Below, piece after piece: positions 33,213 through 41,638 of a stretch of DNA of 49,929 nucleotides. Positions within the stretch are counted from its first letter, which is position 1. Every line of letters starts with the position of its first letter. The stretch spans positions 1-49,929 of the forward strand of contig JAGXHM010000047.1 of the NCBI GenBank assembly GCA_024636155.1, written 5' to 3'. A program made the position numbers and the translations under genes. The notes beneath the pieces are model-generated. The model was not told the origin of the DNA and made no database searches. It worked only from the letters and a program-made list of their open reading frames with translations. The stretch comes from Deltaproteobacteria bacterium (GTDB lineage: Bacteria > Desulfobacterota > Desulfuromonadia > Desulfuromonadales > BM103).

Positions 33213-33869
33213 TCACTTTCGAATCAACAGATGAGCGTTCTCCGTTAATTGCGTCAGGCCTCTCTTCTTCAGAACTTGGTGATTCTCAAGGGCGTCCTCC
33301 TCAGCCAACAGTTCAATGGTGAAATCAACTGCGAACAGATCTTTCAGCTCCTCTTTTAGAACAGCGAAAGGAGGCCCTGCCATCTCTCTCTGGTTGTAAT
33401 CGTAACTGACCAGAAGGACCCGACTTCCAGAAGGCAGCAAGGAGGCCAGCTTGAGAGCGTAGCGCCGACGCATCTCCGGCGGCAAGGCAACCAGAGAGGC
33501 ACGATCATAAACCACACGGCAATCAAAGAGGTCTTGCTGTTTCAGATCGAACAAATCACCGCAGAGAATTTCAAGATTGTCGCTTATATAACGTTCGAAG
33601 CGCCCCTGCTGGCCCCGAAACACGGCTAAGTCATTCTCAGCGAAGAAATCCTGCACAGCAAGAGAACTGAACTCAACTCCCAGGACAACTGCTCTCTGTT
33701 GCTGCAACCACAACATATCGAGAGTTTTACCGCAAAGGGGGACGAAGACGGGATCGCTATCGGCAATGACCAATCTGCTGTAAAACCTCTGCAGATAGCG
33801 GTGAATGTTTTTCTGGTAGAAACCGATGTTGCCTTGTTCCCAGGACTCTTTCCAGAAATTCTTATCCAT
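33213..33869 (-). CDS. tpm: Thiopurine S-methyltransferase family protein
   Basis: 218 aa, the usual TPMT length. FWKESWEQGNIGFYQ at the start, VFVPLCGKTLDMLWL near 42, VLGVEFSSLAVQDFF near 61 and VYDRASLVALPPEMRRRY near 119 are clear family blocks. Bacterial TPMTs methylate selenite, tellurite and thiols. AAGGGA lies 7 nt before the ATG. With two other methyltransferases within 4 kb and a selenium-linked molybdenum system nearby, a metalloid-detoxifying role is possible. Confidence 0.85.
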   Translation of the reverse strand: MDKNFWKESWEQGNIGFYQKNIHRYLQRFYSRLVIADSDPVFVPLCGKTLDMLWLQQQRAVVLGVEFSSLAVQDFFAENDLAVFRGQQGRFERYISDNLEILCGDLFDLKQQDLFDCRVVYDRASLVALPPEMRRRYALKLASLLPSGSRVLLVSYDYNQREMAGPPFAVLKEELKDLFAVDFTIELLAEEDALENHQVLKKRGLTQLTENAHLLIRK

Positions 33870-34087
33870 AAACTGTTCCCTTAAGGTTTCCAGCCAACTT
33901 TACGGAGAAACAATGGGTAAAAGTTTAGAATTCAACAAATGAAATCAGAGGAAGGCTTATCAAAGAACACTGATCGCCTCAAACTCAAGCAACGAAAGAC
34001 CGGACGAATAGTCGAACAATGATCCAGATAAACGTGAAGACTGCTTCAGATTATATGTTTCTCTCATCTCACTGCCTTCGAAGCGAA

Positions 34088-35293
34088 TCAAACGCGCTCG
34101 ATGACTAAAGCAATCCCCTGGCCAACTCCGATACACATGGTGCACAGGGCATAACGCCCCTGAGTGCGCTGTAACTGATTAATAGCTGTGGTAACCAGTC
34201 GGGCGCCGCTCATCCCAAGAGGATGCCCCAGGGCGATGGCTCCGCCATTTGGATTCACATGTGCCGCATCATCGGCCAAGCCCAATTCGCGCATTACGGC
34301 GAGACCCTGGGCGGCAAAGGCTTCATTCAACTCGATGACATCCATCTGGTCCAGACTCAAACCGGCGATCTTCAGCACTTTGCGAGTAGCAGGGACCGGA
34401 CCGATCCCCATCAACCTTGGTGCCACTCCAGCTGTCGCCATGGCGACGATTCGCGCCTTAGGCATTAAACGGTGTTGTTCCATCGCCGCTACCGAGGCAA
34501 TCAATAAGGCACAAGCCCCGTCATTGACGCCAGAAGCGTTCCCCGCAGTTACCGATCCACCGACACGAAACGGGGGCTTCAGTTTGGTCAGGCCCTCCAG
34601 GTTACTATTTGGCCGGGGGTGTTCGTCACGATGAACTATGATGTCATCCCCTTTTCGCCGGGGAATAACAACCGGCACAATCTCTTCGGCAAAATATCCG
34701 GCCGCAATAGCCTGGGCTACCCGCTGCTGACTACGTAAGGCGAAGGCATCTTGGTCATCTCGCGAGATGCCAAACTCCTCCGCCACGTTTTCCGCCGTTT
34801 CAGGCATCGAATCAATACCATACTGTTCCTTCATCAGGCGGTTGACAAAGCGCCAACCAATAGTGGTGTCGAACATTTCAACGTTGCGGGCAAAAGGTGT
34901 TGCTCCCTTGGTCATCACATAAGGAGCGCGGGACATACTTTCGACCCCGCCGGCGACGATCAGTTCCGCCTCCCCCAGTTTGATCGCCCGTGCAGCACTG
35001 CCGACGGCATCCATGCCGGAGCCACATAGGCGGTTAAGGGTCACCCCGGCCACCTCCACCGGCAGCCCGGCCAGCAGTCCGGCCATGCGGGCCAGGTTAC
35101 GGTTGTCCTCGCCGGCCTGGTTTGCGCAACCGTACATCACTTCATCCACGCATGCCCAATCCACAGAGACGTTACGCGCGATCAAAGCTTTAATGGGAAG
35201 GGCGGCCAGATCATCGGTCCGAACAGTCGCCAGGCTTCCGCCATAGGTTCCAATCGGGGTGCGGATAGCATCACAGATATAAGCTTCATTCAT
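34088..35293 (-). CDS. Acetyl-CoA C-acyltransferase, 3-oxoadipyl-CoA thiolase-like
   Basis: 401 aa. Active-site cysteine about residue 90 (LNRLCGSGMDAVG), GGVESMSRAPYVM, NEAFAAQ, GHPLGMSGAR and the second cysteine in CTMCIGVGQG. Blocks such as CDAIRTPIG, YGCANQAGEDNRN and FDTTIGWRFVN are hallmarks of the PcaF/PaaJ branch, known from the aerobic beta-ketoadipate and phenylacetate pathways. In this anaerobic setting it may cleave 3-oxopimelyl-CoA or another dicarboxylyl-CoA from ring cleavage. ATG at 35293 has GGAG 8 nt upstream. It is downstream of the tandem thioesterase with a 247-bp gap. Confidence 0.85.
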   Translation of the reverse strand: MNEAYICDAIRTPIGTYGGSLATVRTDDLAALPIKALIARNVSVDWACVDEVMYGCANQAGEDNRNLARMAGLLAGLPVEVAGVTLNRLCGSGMDAVGSAARAIKLGEAELIVAGGVESMSRAPYVMTKGATPFARNVEMFDTTIGWRFVNRLMKEQYGIDSMPETAENVAEEFGISRDDQDAFALRSQQRVAQAIAAGYFAEEIVPVVIPRRKGDDIIVHRDEHPRPNSNLEGLTKLKPPFRVGGSVTAGNASGVNDGACALLIASVAAMEQHRLMPKARIVAMATAGVAPRLMGIGPVPATRKVLKIAGLSLDQMDVIELNEAFAAQGLAVMRELGLADDAAHVNPNGGAIALGHPLGMSGARLVTTAINQLQRTQGRYALCTMCIGVGQGIALVIERV

Positions 35294-35428
35294 TGTCATT
35301 TCTCCAAGCCAAGTATTTGTCCATCGAGTTAGTCTCCATCCGGAAACTTCGGATTAACACAGTGCGCGTTTCTGCTTTGGAAAGCTGCAATTTTGCGCAA
35401 GGTCAAGAAAATCGAGCGTTTGAGCGGA

Positions 35429-35446
35429 GGCGTAGTACTTTACGCC
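35429..35446. repeat. Small inverted repeat upstream of the thiolase
   Basis: GGCGTA (35429-35434) and TACGCC (35441-35446) flank GTACTT, about 130 nt before the thiolase start. It contains the GTAC core of the window's operator but not its spacing. It could be an operator for another regulator or a simple hairpin. Confidence 0.35.
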
Positions 35447-35540
35447 GTACAATCAAATGCGCAGATTGACGCCGAGATTGCGGAAAAGGGCGGTTTCCGG
35501 ACAGAACCGAGTTACAAGTCACAGCCTTTGCCGGACACAC

Positions 35541-36536
35541 CTACACAGAGCGAACGGGAATCCGGCTGACCACCATGAACGCCTCACAGTCCGACTGGTA
35601 TGCCTGAATCCGTGTGCGGAACACCTCCGGAATGCGCATCGTTTTAAAACCATTTTGATCAATGAAGCAGGCCACAAGGCGCGCATCAAAGCAAGCCGTT
35701 TCCGTGGCATCAAAGCCCACCACGGCAAATTCGAGGCTCGCTCCACCCAGGCTGGTCACCCAAACCACAGCGGTAATCATCTGTCCAGGTACCATTGGCC
35801 GCAGATAATCACAGCTAACAGAAACAAATGGAGCCCCTTGTTCACGTTTACTAACCAATTCCAGCCAGGAGATGCCAACAATCTCCTCGTACCACTCTTC
35901 GACTGTTTCAATTGCATAATTGAAAACCCGGGGAGCATAGACAACACCAGAGGCATCGCAATCCCCGTACATCACGCGACGCTGACGCGCAAAGGGGAAC
36001 GAGCTGCCCGGCAAGCAAGAGCAATCGGCCTTATCCGTACCCGGACCACTTGCATTCCACTTCGACGTGAGTCCCAAACGATTGCTCTTCTTCACAACAG
36101 CAGCCACCTCTCCGCATTGGGCCTGGTAGTTCTCGATGCTTTGGCGAAATTGCGTGGGGATCGGCATTGAAGCATTGTTGCTTTGCTCGACAAAACCCCC
36201 CACAAGGCGTGCAAGAAAACAGAGGATTCCATCGCCATCCTCTCCGACCACGACAAAAGTAACAGTGGAGTGTCCAACCTCGGTGACCCACACCTGAAGG
36301 TTTGCGATCTGACCGGCAACCAACGGCCGACGGTAATCGCAATCCACTTGCACGAAGGGTGCATCAAGAGCATACCGCTCGGCCAGGTCGACCCATGAAA
36401 GCCCCAGGACCGCTTCATACCAGGCCTCGATCGCCTCCACGGCGCAATCGACAGCTCGCGGCGTATAGTAAATACGTGCCGGATCGCAATCGCCCCAGGC
36501 GATCCGACGCTTCAACATGAACGGTGCAGTTACCAA
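35541..36536 (-). CDS. Tandem-hotdog acyl-CoA thioesterase (two fused 4HBT domains)
   Basis: 331 aa, about twice the length of a single 4HBT protein. Domain 1 begins RRIAWGDCDPARIYYTPR (residues ~10-27); domain 2 begins RRVMYGDCDASGVVYAPR (~170-187). Both keep the GDCD aspartates, the GLSWVDL/GISWLEL helix, the VDCDYRRP/VSCDYLRP strand and PGQ/AGQ turn, so both sites look intact. The two halves are clearly homologous but diverged, showing an old duplication and fusion. The start is a TTG at 36536 with AGAAGGA 6 nt upstream. Its promoter (36716-36750) carries the bam/pad-type operator. Confidence 0.8.
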   Translation of the reverse strand: MVTAPFMLKRRIAWGDCDPARIYYTPRAVDCAVEAIEAWYEAVLGLSWVDLAERYALDAPFVQVDCDYRRPLVAGQIANLQVWVTEVGHSTVTFVVVGEDGDGILCFLARLVGGFVEQSNNASMPIPTQFRQSIENYQAQCGEVAAVVKKSNRLGLTSKWNASGPGTDKADCSCLPGSSFPFARQRRVMYGDCDASGVVYAPRVFNYAIETVEEWYEEIVGISWLELVSKREQGAPFVSVSCDYLRPMVPGQMITAVVWVTSLGGASLEFAVVGFDATETACFDARLVACFIDQNGFKTMRIPEVFRTRIQAYQSDCEAFMVVSRIPVRSV

Positions 36537-36715
36537 GGCCAGTCCTTCTGACAGCAATGCGTCATGACCAGACTGAGGTGCGACAAGACGCTTTCAGTAT
36601 CGCAAGTCCGGGTGTATTCAAAACAGGGTGTTCTCGCCAAACATCTTGACATTTTGGTCATCCTGACGCCTTCTCGGCGGGCAAATAACTCACACAATCC
36701 GGCAAACAGTATTTC

Positions 36716-36750
36716 GGTATTGTAGTACCAATTTATGCATAATTTGTCAA
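36716..36750 (-). promoter_or_regulatory. Tandem-thioesterase promoter with operator
   Basis: Minus strand TTGACA (36745-36750), 17-nt spacer, TACTAC (36722-36727). The perfect dyad GGTATTGTAGTACC reads on the plus strand at 36716-36729 and covers the -10 box. About 170 nt leader. Confidence 0.65.
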
Positions 36751-36774
36751 GGAATCATGGAGGGACGCTGCTAC

Positions 36775-36811
36775 CAAAAAAGAACCACCCGCTCAGGCTC
36801 GGCATTGGTGG
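36775..36811 (-). terminator. Probable terminator after modC
   Basis: A short stem (CCACC at 36785-36789 with GGTGG at 36807-36811) followed on the minus strand by a run of six T. It lies just after the modC stop. The stem is short, so confidence is limited. Confidence 0.4.
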
Positions 36812-36820
36812 GAGGAAGGG

Positions 36821-37876
36821 TTAATACAGCCTGCGAAACGCCGAGGACTTGATCGCCGCAAAGATCTCCCGGCCCGGCACAATATCAAGATCTTCAATCG
36901 CTTTTTGCGCCACCTGCGCGATAAGCTGCCCTTTGTTACAGTGTAACTCCACACCACTGCGTCCTTCCATATCGAAGATCCCCCCCACCCGGCAAGGAAT
37001 GAGATTCCTGGCGCTAGTCGCTTCAGGGTGTTTTTTGAACAGCATGATGTCCTTTGAAGAAAGTTCAAACATACCGGGTTCGGGCCCAAGTCCAGATGAA
37101 AGCAGGAGACGGTTTCCTTCCCAATCGAAAGCGAGCAACCCGTCCTGCGGTTTAGCCTCCTGAAGATTGAACAGATTGATGTAACCAGCGCGTCTTCGTC
37201 CCATCCGCTGACGTGCCAGAGTTTCTGGATCTATCTGCTCAGACACCCTTCCTTTGTGTACCACGATCACTTCTTCCGTCATCAGACGGATCTCGTTCGT
37301 GGAATGGGAGACCAAAAGAACCGGAACCTGAAAATCTTTGAAGACCGCCAGCAGGTAAGGGATGATTTGGAACTTGAGCCCTTCGTCAAGCGACGATAAC
37401 GGCTCATCCATAAGGAGAAGACGAGGGCTGGAGAGGACCGCACGCCCCAGGGCAACCCGCTGGCGTTCTCCCCCCGAGAGGGTGTTAACGTTTCGTTCAA
37501 GCAGATCCTCAAGATTGAGTACCTTGATCAAGGCCTCGGGCTTAATCTGGCGTTGCGTGGCCGGTGTACGCCGGTAACCGTAGAGTAAATTACTCAGGGC
37601 ACTCATGTGCGGGAAGAGGTGGGCCTGTTGGAAAACCACACCAATGCGCCGCCGCTCAGTGGGAACTGATATGGTGGCTTTAGAATCGAAAAGGACCTTA
37701 CCATCGAGTTCGATGACCCCACTGTCAGGCTGGACCAAGCCAGCCAGCATATGCACCAAGGTTGATTTACCACTTCCAGAGCCACCGAAAATACCAACCC
37801 GGTTGGCATGAGTTGTAAAGTCGAAAGAGCAATCGAAATCAGAGAACCGTTTTTGCAAGGAGACGGATAGTTTCAT
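36821..37876 (-). CDS. modC: ModC, molybdate ABC transporter ATPase
   Basis: 351 aa. Walker A GGSGSGKST (31-39), signature LSGGERQR (~134), Walker B LLLMDEPLSSLD, then a C-terminal TOBE domain (~285-345) with NLIPCRVGGI and VELHCNKGQLIAQV that senses molybdate. This length and the TOBE domain are typical of ModC. Its ATG overlaps the modB stop (ATGA). It supplies ATP energy to ModAB for molybdate or tungstate uptake. Confidence 0.9.
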   Translation of the reverse strand: MKLSVSLQKRFSDFDCSFDFTTHANRVGIFGGSGSGKSTLVHMLAGLVQPDSGVIELDGKVLFDSKATISVPTERRRIGVVFQQAHLFPHMSALSNLLYGYRRTPATQRQIKPEALIKVLNLEDLLERNVNTLSGGERQRVALGRAVLSSPRLLLMDEPLSSLDEGLKFQIIPYLLAVFKDFQVPVLLVSHSTNEIRLMTEEVIVVHKGRVSEQIDPETLARQRMGRRRAGYINLFNLQEAKPQDGLLAFDWEGNRLLLSSGLGPEPGMFELSSKDIMLFKKHPEATSARNLIPCRVGGIFDMEGRSGVELHCNKGQLIAQVAQKAIEDLDIVPGREIFAAIKSSAFRRLY

Positions 37877-38562
37877 GGCCGCCTCTGCCTGCTGAAACGT
37901 TTGACGAGGGACTCATTGACCAGCAGAACCGCAAAGGAGATGGCCACGGAAACGAAGCAGAGAGAGAGAGCCATGCTATCTCCTCCAGGGGTATTGGTGT
38001 AATCGTAAATGGCCAGGGGGATCGTCTGGGTAAGCCCGGGAATATTACCGGCAATGATAATAGTGGCACCGAATTCGCCTAAACTGCGAGCAAACATCAG
38101 GGTTGCCCCTGCCATGATCGAGCGGCCCGAAAGGGGAAGAATAATAGTCGTCAGTGTATCATACCAAGGCGCTCCGAGAGTACGGGAAGCGTGCAGCAAT
38201 CTTTCATCAATCCCCTCCATGCCGATGCGGATCGAACGCACCAACAGGGGGAACCCGACCACCAGTGAGGCGATCACTGCCGCCCACCAGGTAAAGACAA
38301 TCCGGACATCGAATTGCCGGAGCAGTGCGCCCGCCCAACCCTGTTCGCCAAGGAAAAGCAGCAGTAGATAACCGACAACCACAGGAGGGACCACCAGCGG
38401 CAGATTGACGACCCCGTCCAGCACCGCTTTTCCCCGCAGACGGCTGAAAACCAGCACATAGGCCGCGGCATAGCCGAAGGGCAGCGAAATCACCGTTGCG
38501 GTGATCGCCACCTTGGCCGAAAGCGCCATGGCCTGGTAATCGTTGGGGGAGAATTCAAACAT
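37873..38562 (-). CDS. modB: ModB, molybdate ABC transporter permease
   Basis: 229 aa with five to six membrane helices. The EAA loop is ASRTLGAPWYDTLTTIILPLS (~125-145), and LPLVVPPVVVGYLLL near 55 and SLGEFGATIIIAGNIPG near 160 are strong ModB signatures. It overlaps modC and lies 13 bp after modA. Confidence 0.9.
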   Translation of the reverse strand: MFEFSPNDYQAMALSAKVAITATVISLPFGYAAAYVLVFSRLRGKAVLDGVVNLPLVVPPVVVGYLLLLFLGEQGWAGALLRQFDVRIVFTWWAAVIASLVVGFPLLVRSIRIGMEGIDERLLHASRTLGAPWYDTLTTIILPLSGRSIMAGATLMFARSLGEFGATIIIAGNIPGLTQTIPLAIYDYTNTPGGDSMALSLCFVSVAISFAVLLVNESLVKRFSRQRRP

Positions 38563-38575
38563 TTAAATATGTCTT

Positions 38576-39343
38576 TCAGGGAGAGTCATGGTACCTCACT
38601 GCGACAAATCCATATTTTTCCAGCACCATGGCAGCTTCAGCAGATTTCAGGTAAACAAAAAAAGCGGCCGCATCGTTATTCTTCACCCCGTCAGAGGTCA
38701 ACCCGGCCGAATAGGTGACTGGCGGGTAAAGTTCGAAGGGCACCTCATAAAGGATGACTGCCTTCCGGGCCAGCAAAGCATCGGTCCGATAGACAAAGGC
38801 AGCATCTACCTCCCCTCGCTCAGCGTACATCAATGCCTGGCGTGCATCCTTGGCTATGACCAGCCGGCTTTCCCCTTGCAGTTGCCCATAAACACCAGCA
38901 GCTATCAGTGCCTTTTCGGCATACTCCCCGACAGGCACGCTTTGCGGGCTGCCGATAGCGATGAGGGAGAAGTTCGTCAACGCGGCGAGGTTGTCTAGCC
39001 TTCCCCCACTGCGTCCAACCACGACCAATGTGTTGGTGGCCAAACTCTGAACCCGGCCTTGAGAAATTCGTCCCTGTTCAACCAGGTAATCCATCCACTT
39101 TGGATTGGCCGAGATAAAGAGATCGACCGGAGCTCCATTGGCGATCTGTTTAGCCAGTGCTCCCGACGAAGCGAAGTTGCGAACCAAAGTTACCCCCTGA
39201 TGTTTGGCACCATACTGGACGCAGATTTCGTTGATTGCCTCGTTCAGGCTGGACGCGGCAGATATCCCAATTTTCCCGGCATACGCTGGAGACGCAAAAA
39301 CCAGCAGGGACAGGGCGAGGCTCAGGAACCAGCGACTCAACAT
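38576..39343 (-). CDS. modA: ModA, molybdate-binding periplasmic protein
   Basis: 255 aa. Signal peptide MLSRWFLSLALSLLVFASPAYA, then AASSLNEAINEIC, FASSGALAKQIANGAPVDLFISANPKWMD and VGEYAEKAL, the ModA ligand-binding blocks. The ATG at 39343 has AAAGGA upstream; a TTG three codons earlier sits too close to it. No Mo-cofactor riboswitch was seen in the 88 bp before it. It is the first gene of modABC, following the cofactor-maturation genes. Confidence 0.9.
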   Translation of the reverse strand: MLSRWFLSLALSLLVFASPAYAGKIGISAASSLNEAINEICVQYGAKHQGVTLVRNFASSGALAKQIANGAPVDLFISANPKWMDYLVEQGRISQGRVQSLATNTLVVVGRSGGRLDNLAALTNFSLIAIGSPQSVPVGEYAEKALIAAGVYGQLQGESRLVIAKDARQALMYAERGEVDAAFVYRTDALLARKAVILYEVPFELYPPVTYSAGLTSDGVKNNDAAAFFVYLKSAEAAMVLEKYGFVAVRYHDSP

Positions 39344-39431
39344 GGTTGGCAATCCTTTTGAATATTTTTAGCAGGCTATAACGTGTGTACCCAAAAAAGC
39401 AACCGGGCTTCCTTTATAAAATCACCTCAAC

Positions 39432-40031
39432 CTACTCCATCTTTTTCAGAAGAAGGTAGTCCTGCTCGGTGTCGATATCAAAATGGACAGAGGGGTCGTG
39501 AAATGGCACTTCTACGATTTGGTCAGCGTATTCTTGAAAAAGAACCCTGGCACCGATGTCTCCCGACAAGGCATCAATGCGATCGAAAGTCTGTCGATCG
39601 AAAAGGACCGGGTTCCCCCTTTTGCCGTTAAAGAGGGGCATGACAATGGGACCGGGGCTCTTTGCGTAGGCAGCGAGGAGACAATCGATAGTTTCCGGAG
39701 TGATAAGAGGCTGGTCGCCAAGCAGGAAGAGGACCGCATCAACGTCGTGCCTGACTGTATCGAGCCCGACCTGAATGGAAGAACTCTGGCCTCTTTTGAA
39801 ATCAGAGTTGAGAACCACAGTTACATCGCGTTCCGCAAGCAAAGGGCGCATCTCATCTTCCCGATGACCGAGAACCACGACAACCTTGCTCAGGGAGGAC
39901 TTCAGAGCACTGTCGGCGACACACTCTATGACAGTGCTCTCGCGGAAAGAGAGCAGTTGTTTGGGGCGCCCCATACGAGAGCTACTGCCCGCAGCCAGAA
40001 TGATGCCTGCCACCCGGGGAAAACGATTCAT
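39432..40031 (-). CDS. mocA: MocA-like molybdenum cofactor nucleotidyltransferase
   Basis: 199 aa. NTP-transferase signature GIILAAGSSSRMGRPKQLL (~9-27), GDQPLITPETID (~105) and FNGKRGNPVLFDRQTF (~133) match MocA (YgfJ), which adds CMP to molybdopterin to form the MCD cofactor of xanthine-dehydrogenase-family enzymes. It overlaps the yqeC stop by 4 bp. The enzyme served is almost certainly the molybdenum hydroxylase three genes upstream. Confidence 0.85.
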   Translation of the reverse strand: MNRFPRVAGIILAAGSSSRMGRPKQLLSFRESTVIECVADSALKSSLSKVVVVLGHREDEMRPLLAERDVTVVLNSDFKRGQSSSIQVGLDTVRHDVDAVLFLLGDQPLITPETIDCLLAAYAKSPGPIVMPLFNGKRGNPVLFDRQTFDRIDALSGDIGARVLFQEYADQIVEVPFHDPSVHFDIDTEQDYLLLKKME

Positions 40032-40828
40032 GGCTCCATCCCCAGTGGGTAGCAGGCGTGGACATGGATGGATTCCAGGGCCTGTCCAACGATCAAGGCT
40101 TCAGCCACAGGTCTGGGACTCTGTTGCAGCAGGTTCGCAAGCTGCCTCCCCCCCCCACACCGCTCAGGGTCATCTGCCTTGTTGAGAAAAATGAAACGTG
40201 CCGCTTGATGTGGTGCTCCCTTGAAGAGACCCAACGGGTGGGCGCAAAGCCGTGCCAGGGCAGATACCGTAATTTCTTCTCTCTCTTCCAGCCCCATGCG
40301 TTCGCCGGCAAGCTCAGAGCGAAAGACCAGCTCTTCAGTCAAGGGCTGGCCAAGAACTTCAAGACCAGCTACGGCGATCAGAACACTCGTATTGGCAGGG
40401 ATCACCGGCTCATGTTCGGCGGCGGCCTTGAGCGGGCGCCTGGCAGATCCGTCAGCCTCTACGAGAATCCAGTCGAACAACCCCGAATCTTCAAAAAGAC
40501 GGATTGTCTCAGGGGGAAAACCCTTGAGCTTGCCAGCATCATCCATGCGGGCAGCGGCTGCGGTGACATGTCCTGTCCTTGCGAGAAGGGAGGGCGCCTG
40601 CAAAAGGATCTCTTTCGGATCGGTGTCTATCAACACCGTTTCGGACTGGGAGGCGTCAGGAAAGAATATCTTGGTGGTGGTCGTAGTCAATACTGTCTTG
40701 CCGGCTTTTGACAATTGCCGGGCAAGGTGAAACATGATGCTTGTTTTTCCACCCCCTCCAGTGAGGCTTAAAACGCCCCGCGAGGCGAGAGGAAGGATGC
40801 TTTCAATTGGCATCATGGCAGGGCTCAC
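40028..40828 (-). CDS. yqeC: YqeC-like selenium/molybdenum hydroxylase maturation ATPase
   Basis: 266 aa. P-loop TGGGGKTS (~23-30), then TTTTKIF, LVEADGSARRPLKA near 123 and the late LNKADD motif (~220). YqeC occurs with YqeB and SelD in genomes that have selenium-dependent molybdenum hydroxylases. The start is a GTG overlapping the yqeB stop (GTGA). Confidence 0.75.
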   Translation of the reverse strand: MSPAMMPIESILPLASRGVLSLTGGGGKTSIMFHLARQLSKAGKTVLTTTTTKIFFPDASQSETVLIDTDPKEILLQAPSLLARTGHVTAAAARMDDAGKLKGFPPETIRLFEDSGLFDWILVEADGSARRPLKAAAEHEPVIPANTSVLIAVAGLEVLGQPLTEELVFRSELAGERMGLEEREEITVSALARLCAHPLGLFKGAPHQAARFIFLNKADDPERCGGGRQLANLLQQSPRPVAEALIVGQALESIHVHACYPLGMEP

Positions 40829-41634
40829 TTGTTATAGGCGGCCAGAATCGCTTCGAGCACGGCCCCGCCAATAGAGCGCGCCTTCTCCGAGATCGTCTCG
40901 CAGTAGATCCTCTCACCCCGTGGATCGATATCGCCGATTTTGAGCCCCTTCTGTACCGAGGAACCGGGGCGGATGAGACCGCGGATGATGCCGTTGATCG
41001 GAGTGGCCACTTCAACGTTGCCGACCCGGCCAATCACTTCGCCGACGCCGACCAAGTCGCCGATCTTCCTCTCTGTAGTAAAGAAACCCTCTTCGGGAGA
41101 ACGCAGGACCCGCTCTTTGGTGTAGCCGCCGATGTCGCCGGGAATTCCGGTATTCGACTCGGCCTTTCCCGACCAAAGCAGACGGCCCAGATTATGCCCG
41201 CGATTGGTCTCGACCACAACATGACAATCCTTCCCGGCCACAAAGCCCGGGCCGAGGGCCACAACCAAGGGAGCGTCGTTGATGGAGAGGCCCAAATTTC
41301 GTTTGGCAAGAGTTGCATCGATAAAGATGTCGGGGGCAAGACTGGAGAGACTTTCTCCGCACGGATCAACCCGGACGGCGATTTTCCCTCTCTCCCAGGT
41401 CTGAAAGATCTCGGCCAGTTTCGAGACCCGAACTGCCTCAATCCTCTCCACCAGTTTACCCCCTTCGTGGATGGCCTCACAGAAAGAAACATGCCGGCGT
41501 ACCGCCAAGGGTGAGGCCGTCTCCAGCAAGAGGATTCGCCGCAGATTAGAAGCGAAGAGGCGGCAGGCCACGCCGGTCGCCATCTCTCCCGCTCCCTTGA
41601 TAAGAATTACGCGGTCCTTTAGTGCTTTATTCAT
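40825..41634 (-). CDS. yqeB: YqeB (EF2563-type) selenium-dependent molybdenum hydroxylase system protein
   Basis: 269 aa. Opens with VLIKGAGEMATGVACRLFAS (Rossmann-like), then ASPLAVRRHVSF, DIFIDATLAKRN, VALGPGFVAGKDCHVVVETNRGHNLGR and the barrel-hybrid end GVGEVIGRVGNVEVATPINGIIRGL. These are the EF2563/YqeB family blocks, implicated in loading the labile selenium of such hydroxylases. XdhC is 4 bp upstream. Confidence 0.85.
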   Translation of the reverse strand: MNKALKDRVILIKGAGEMATGVACRLFASNLRRILLLETASPLAVRRHVSFCEAIHEGGKLVERIEAVRVSKLAEIFQTWERGKIAVRVDPCGESLSSLAPDIFIDATLAKRNLGLSINDAPLVVALGPGFVAGKDCHVVVETNRGHNLGRLLWSGKAESNTGIPGDIGGYTKERVLRSPEEGFFTTERKIGDLVGVGEVIGRVGNVEVATPINGIIRGLIRPGSSVQKGLKIGDIDPRGERIYCETISEKARSIGGAVLEAILAAYNK

Positions 41635-41638
41635 TGGC

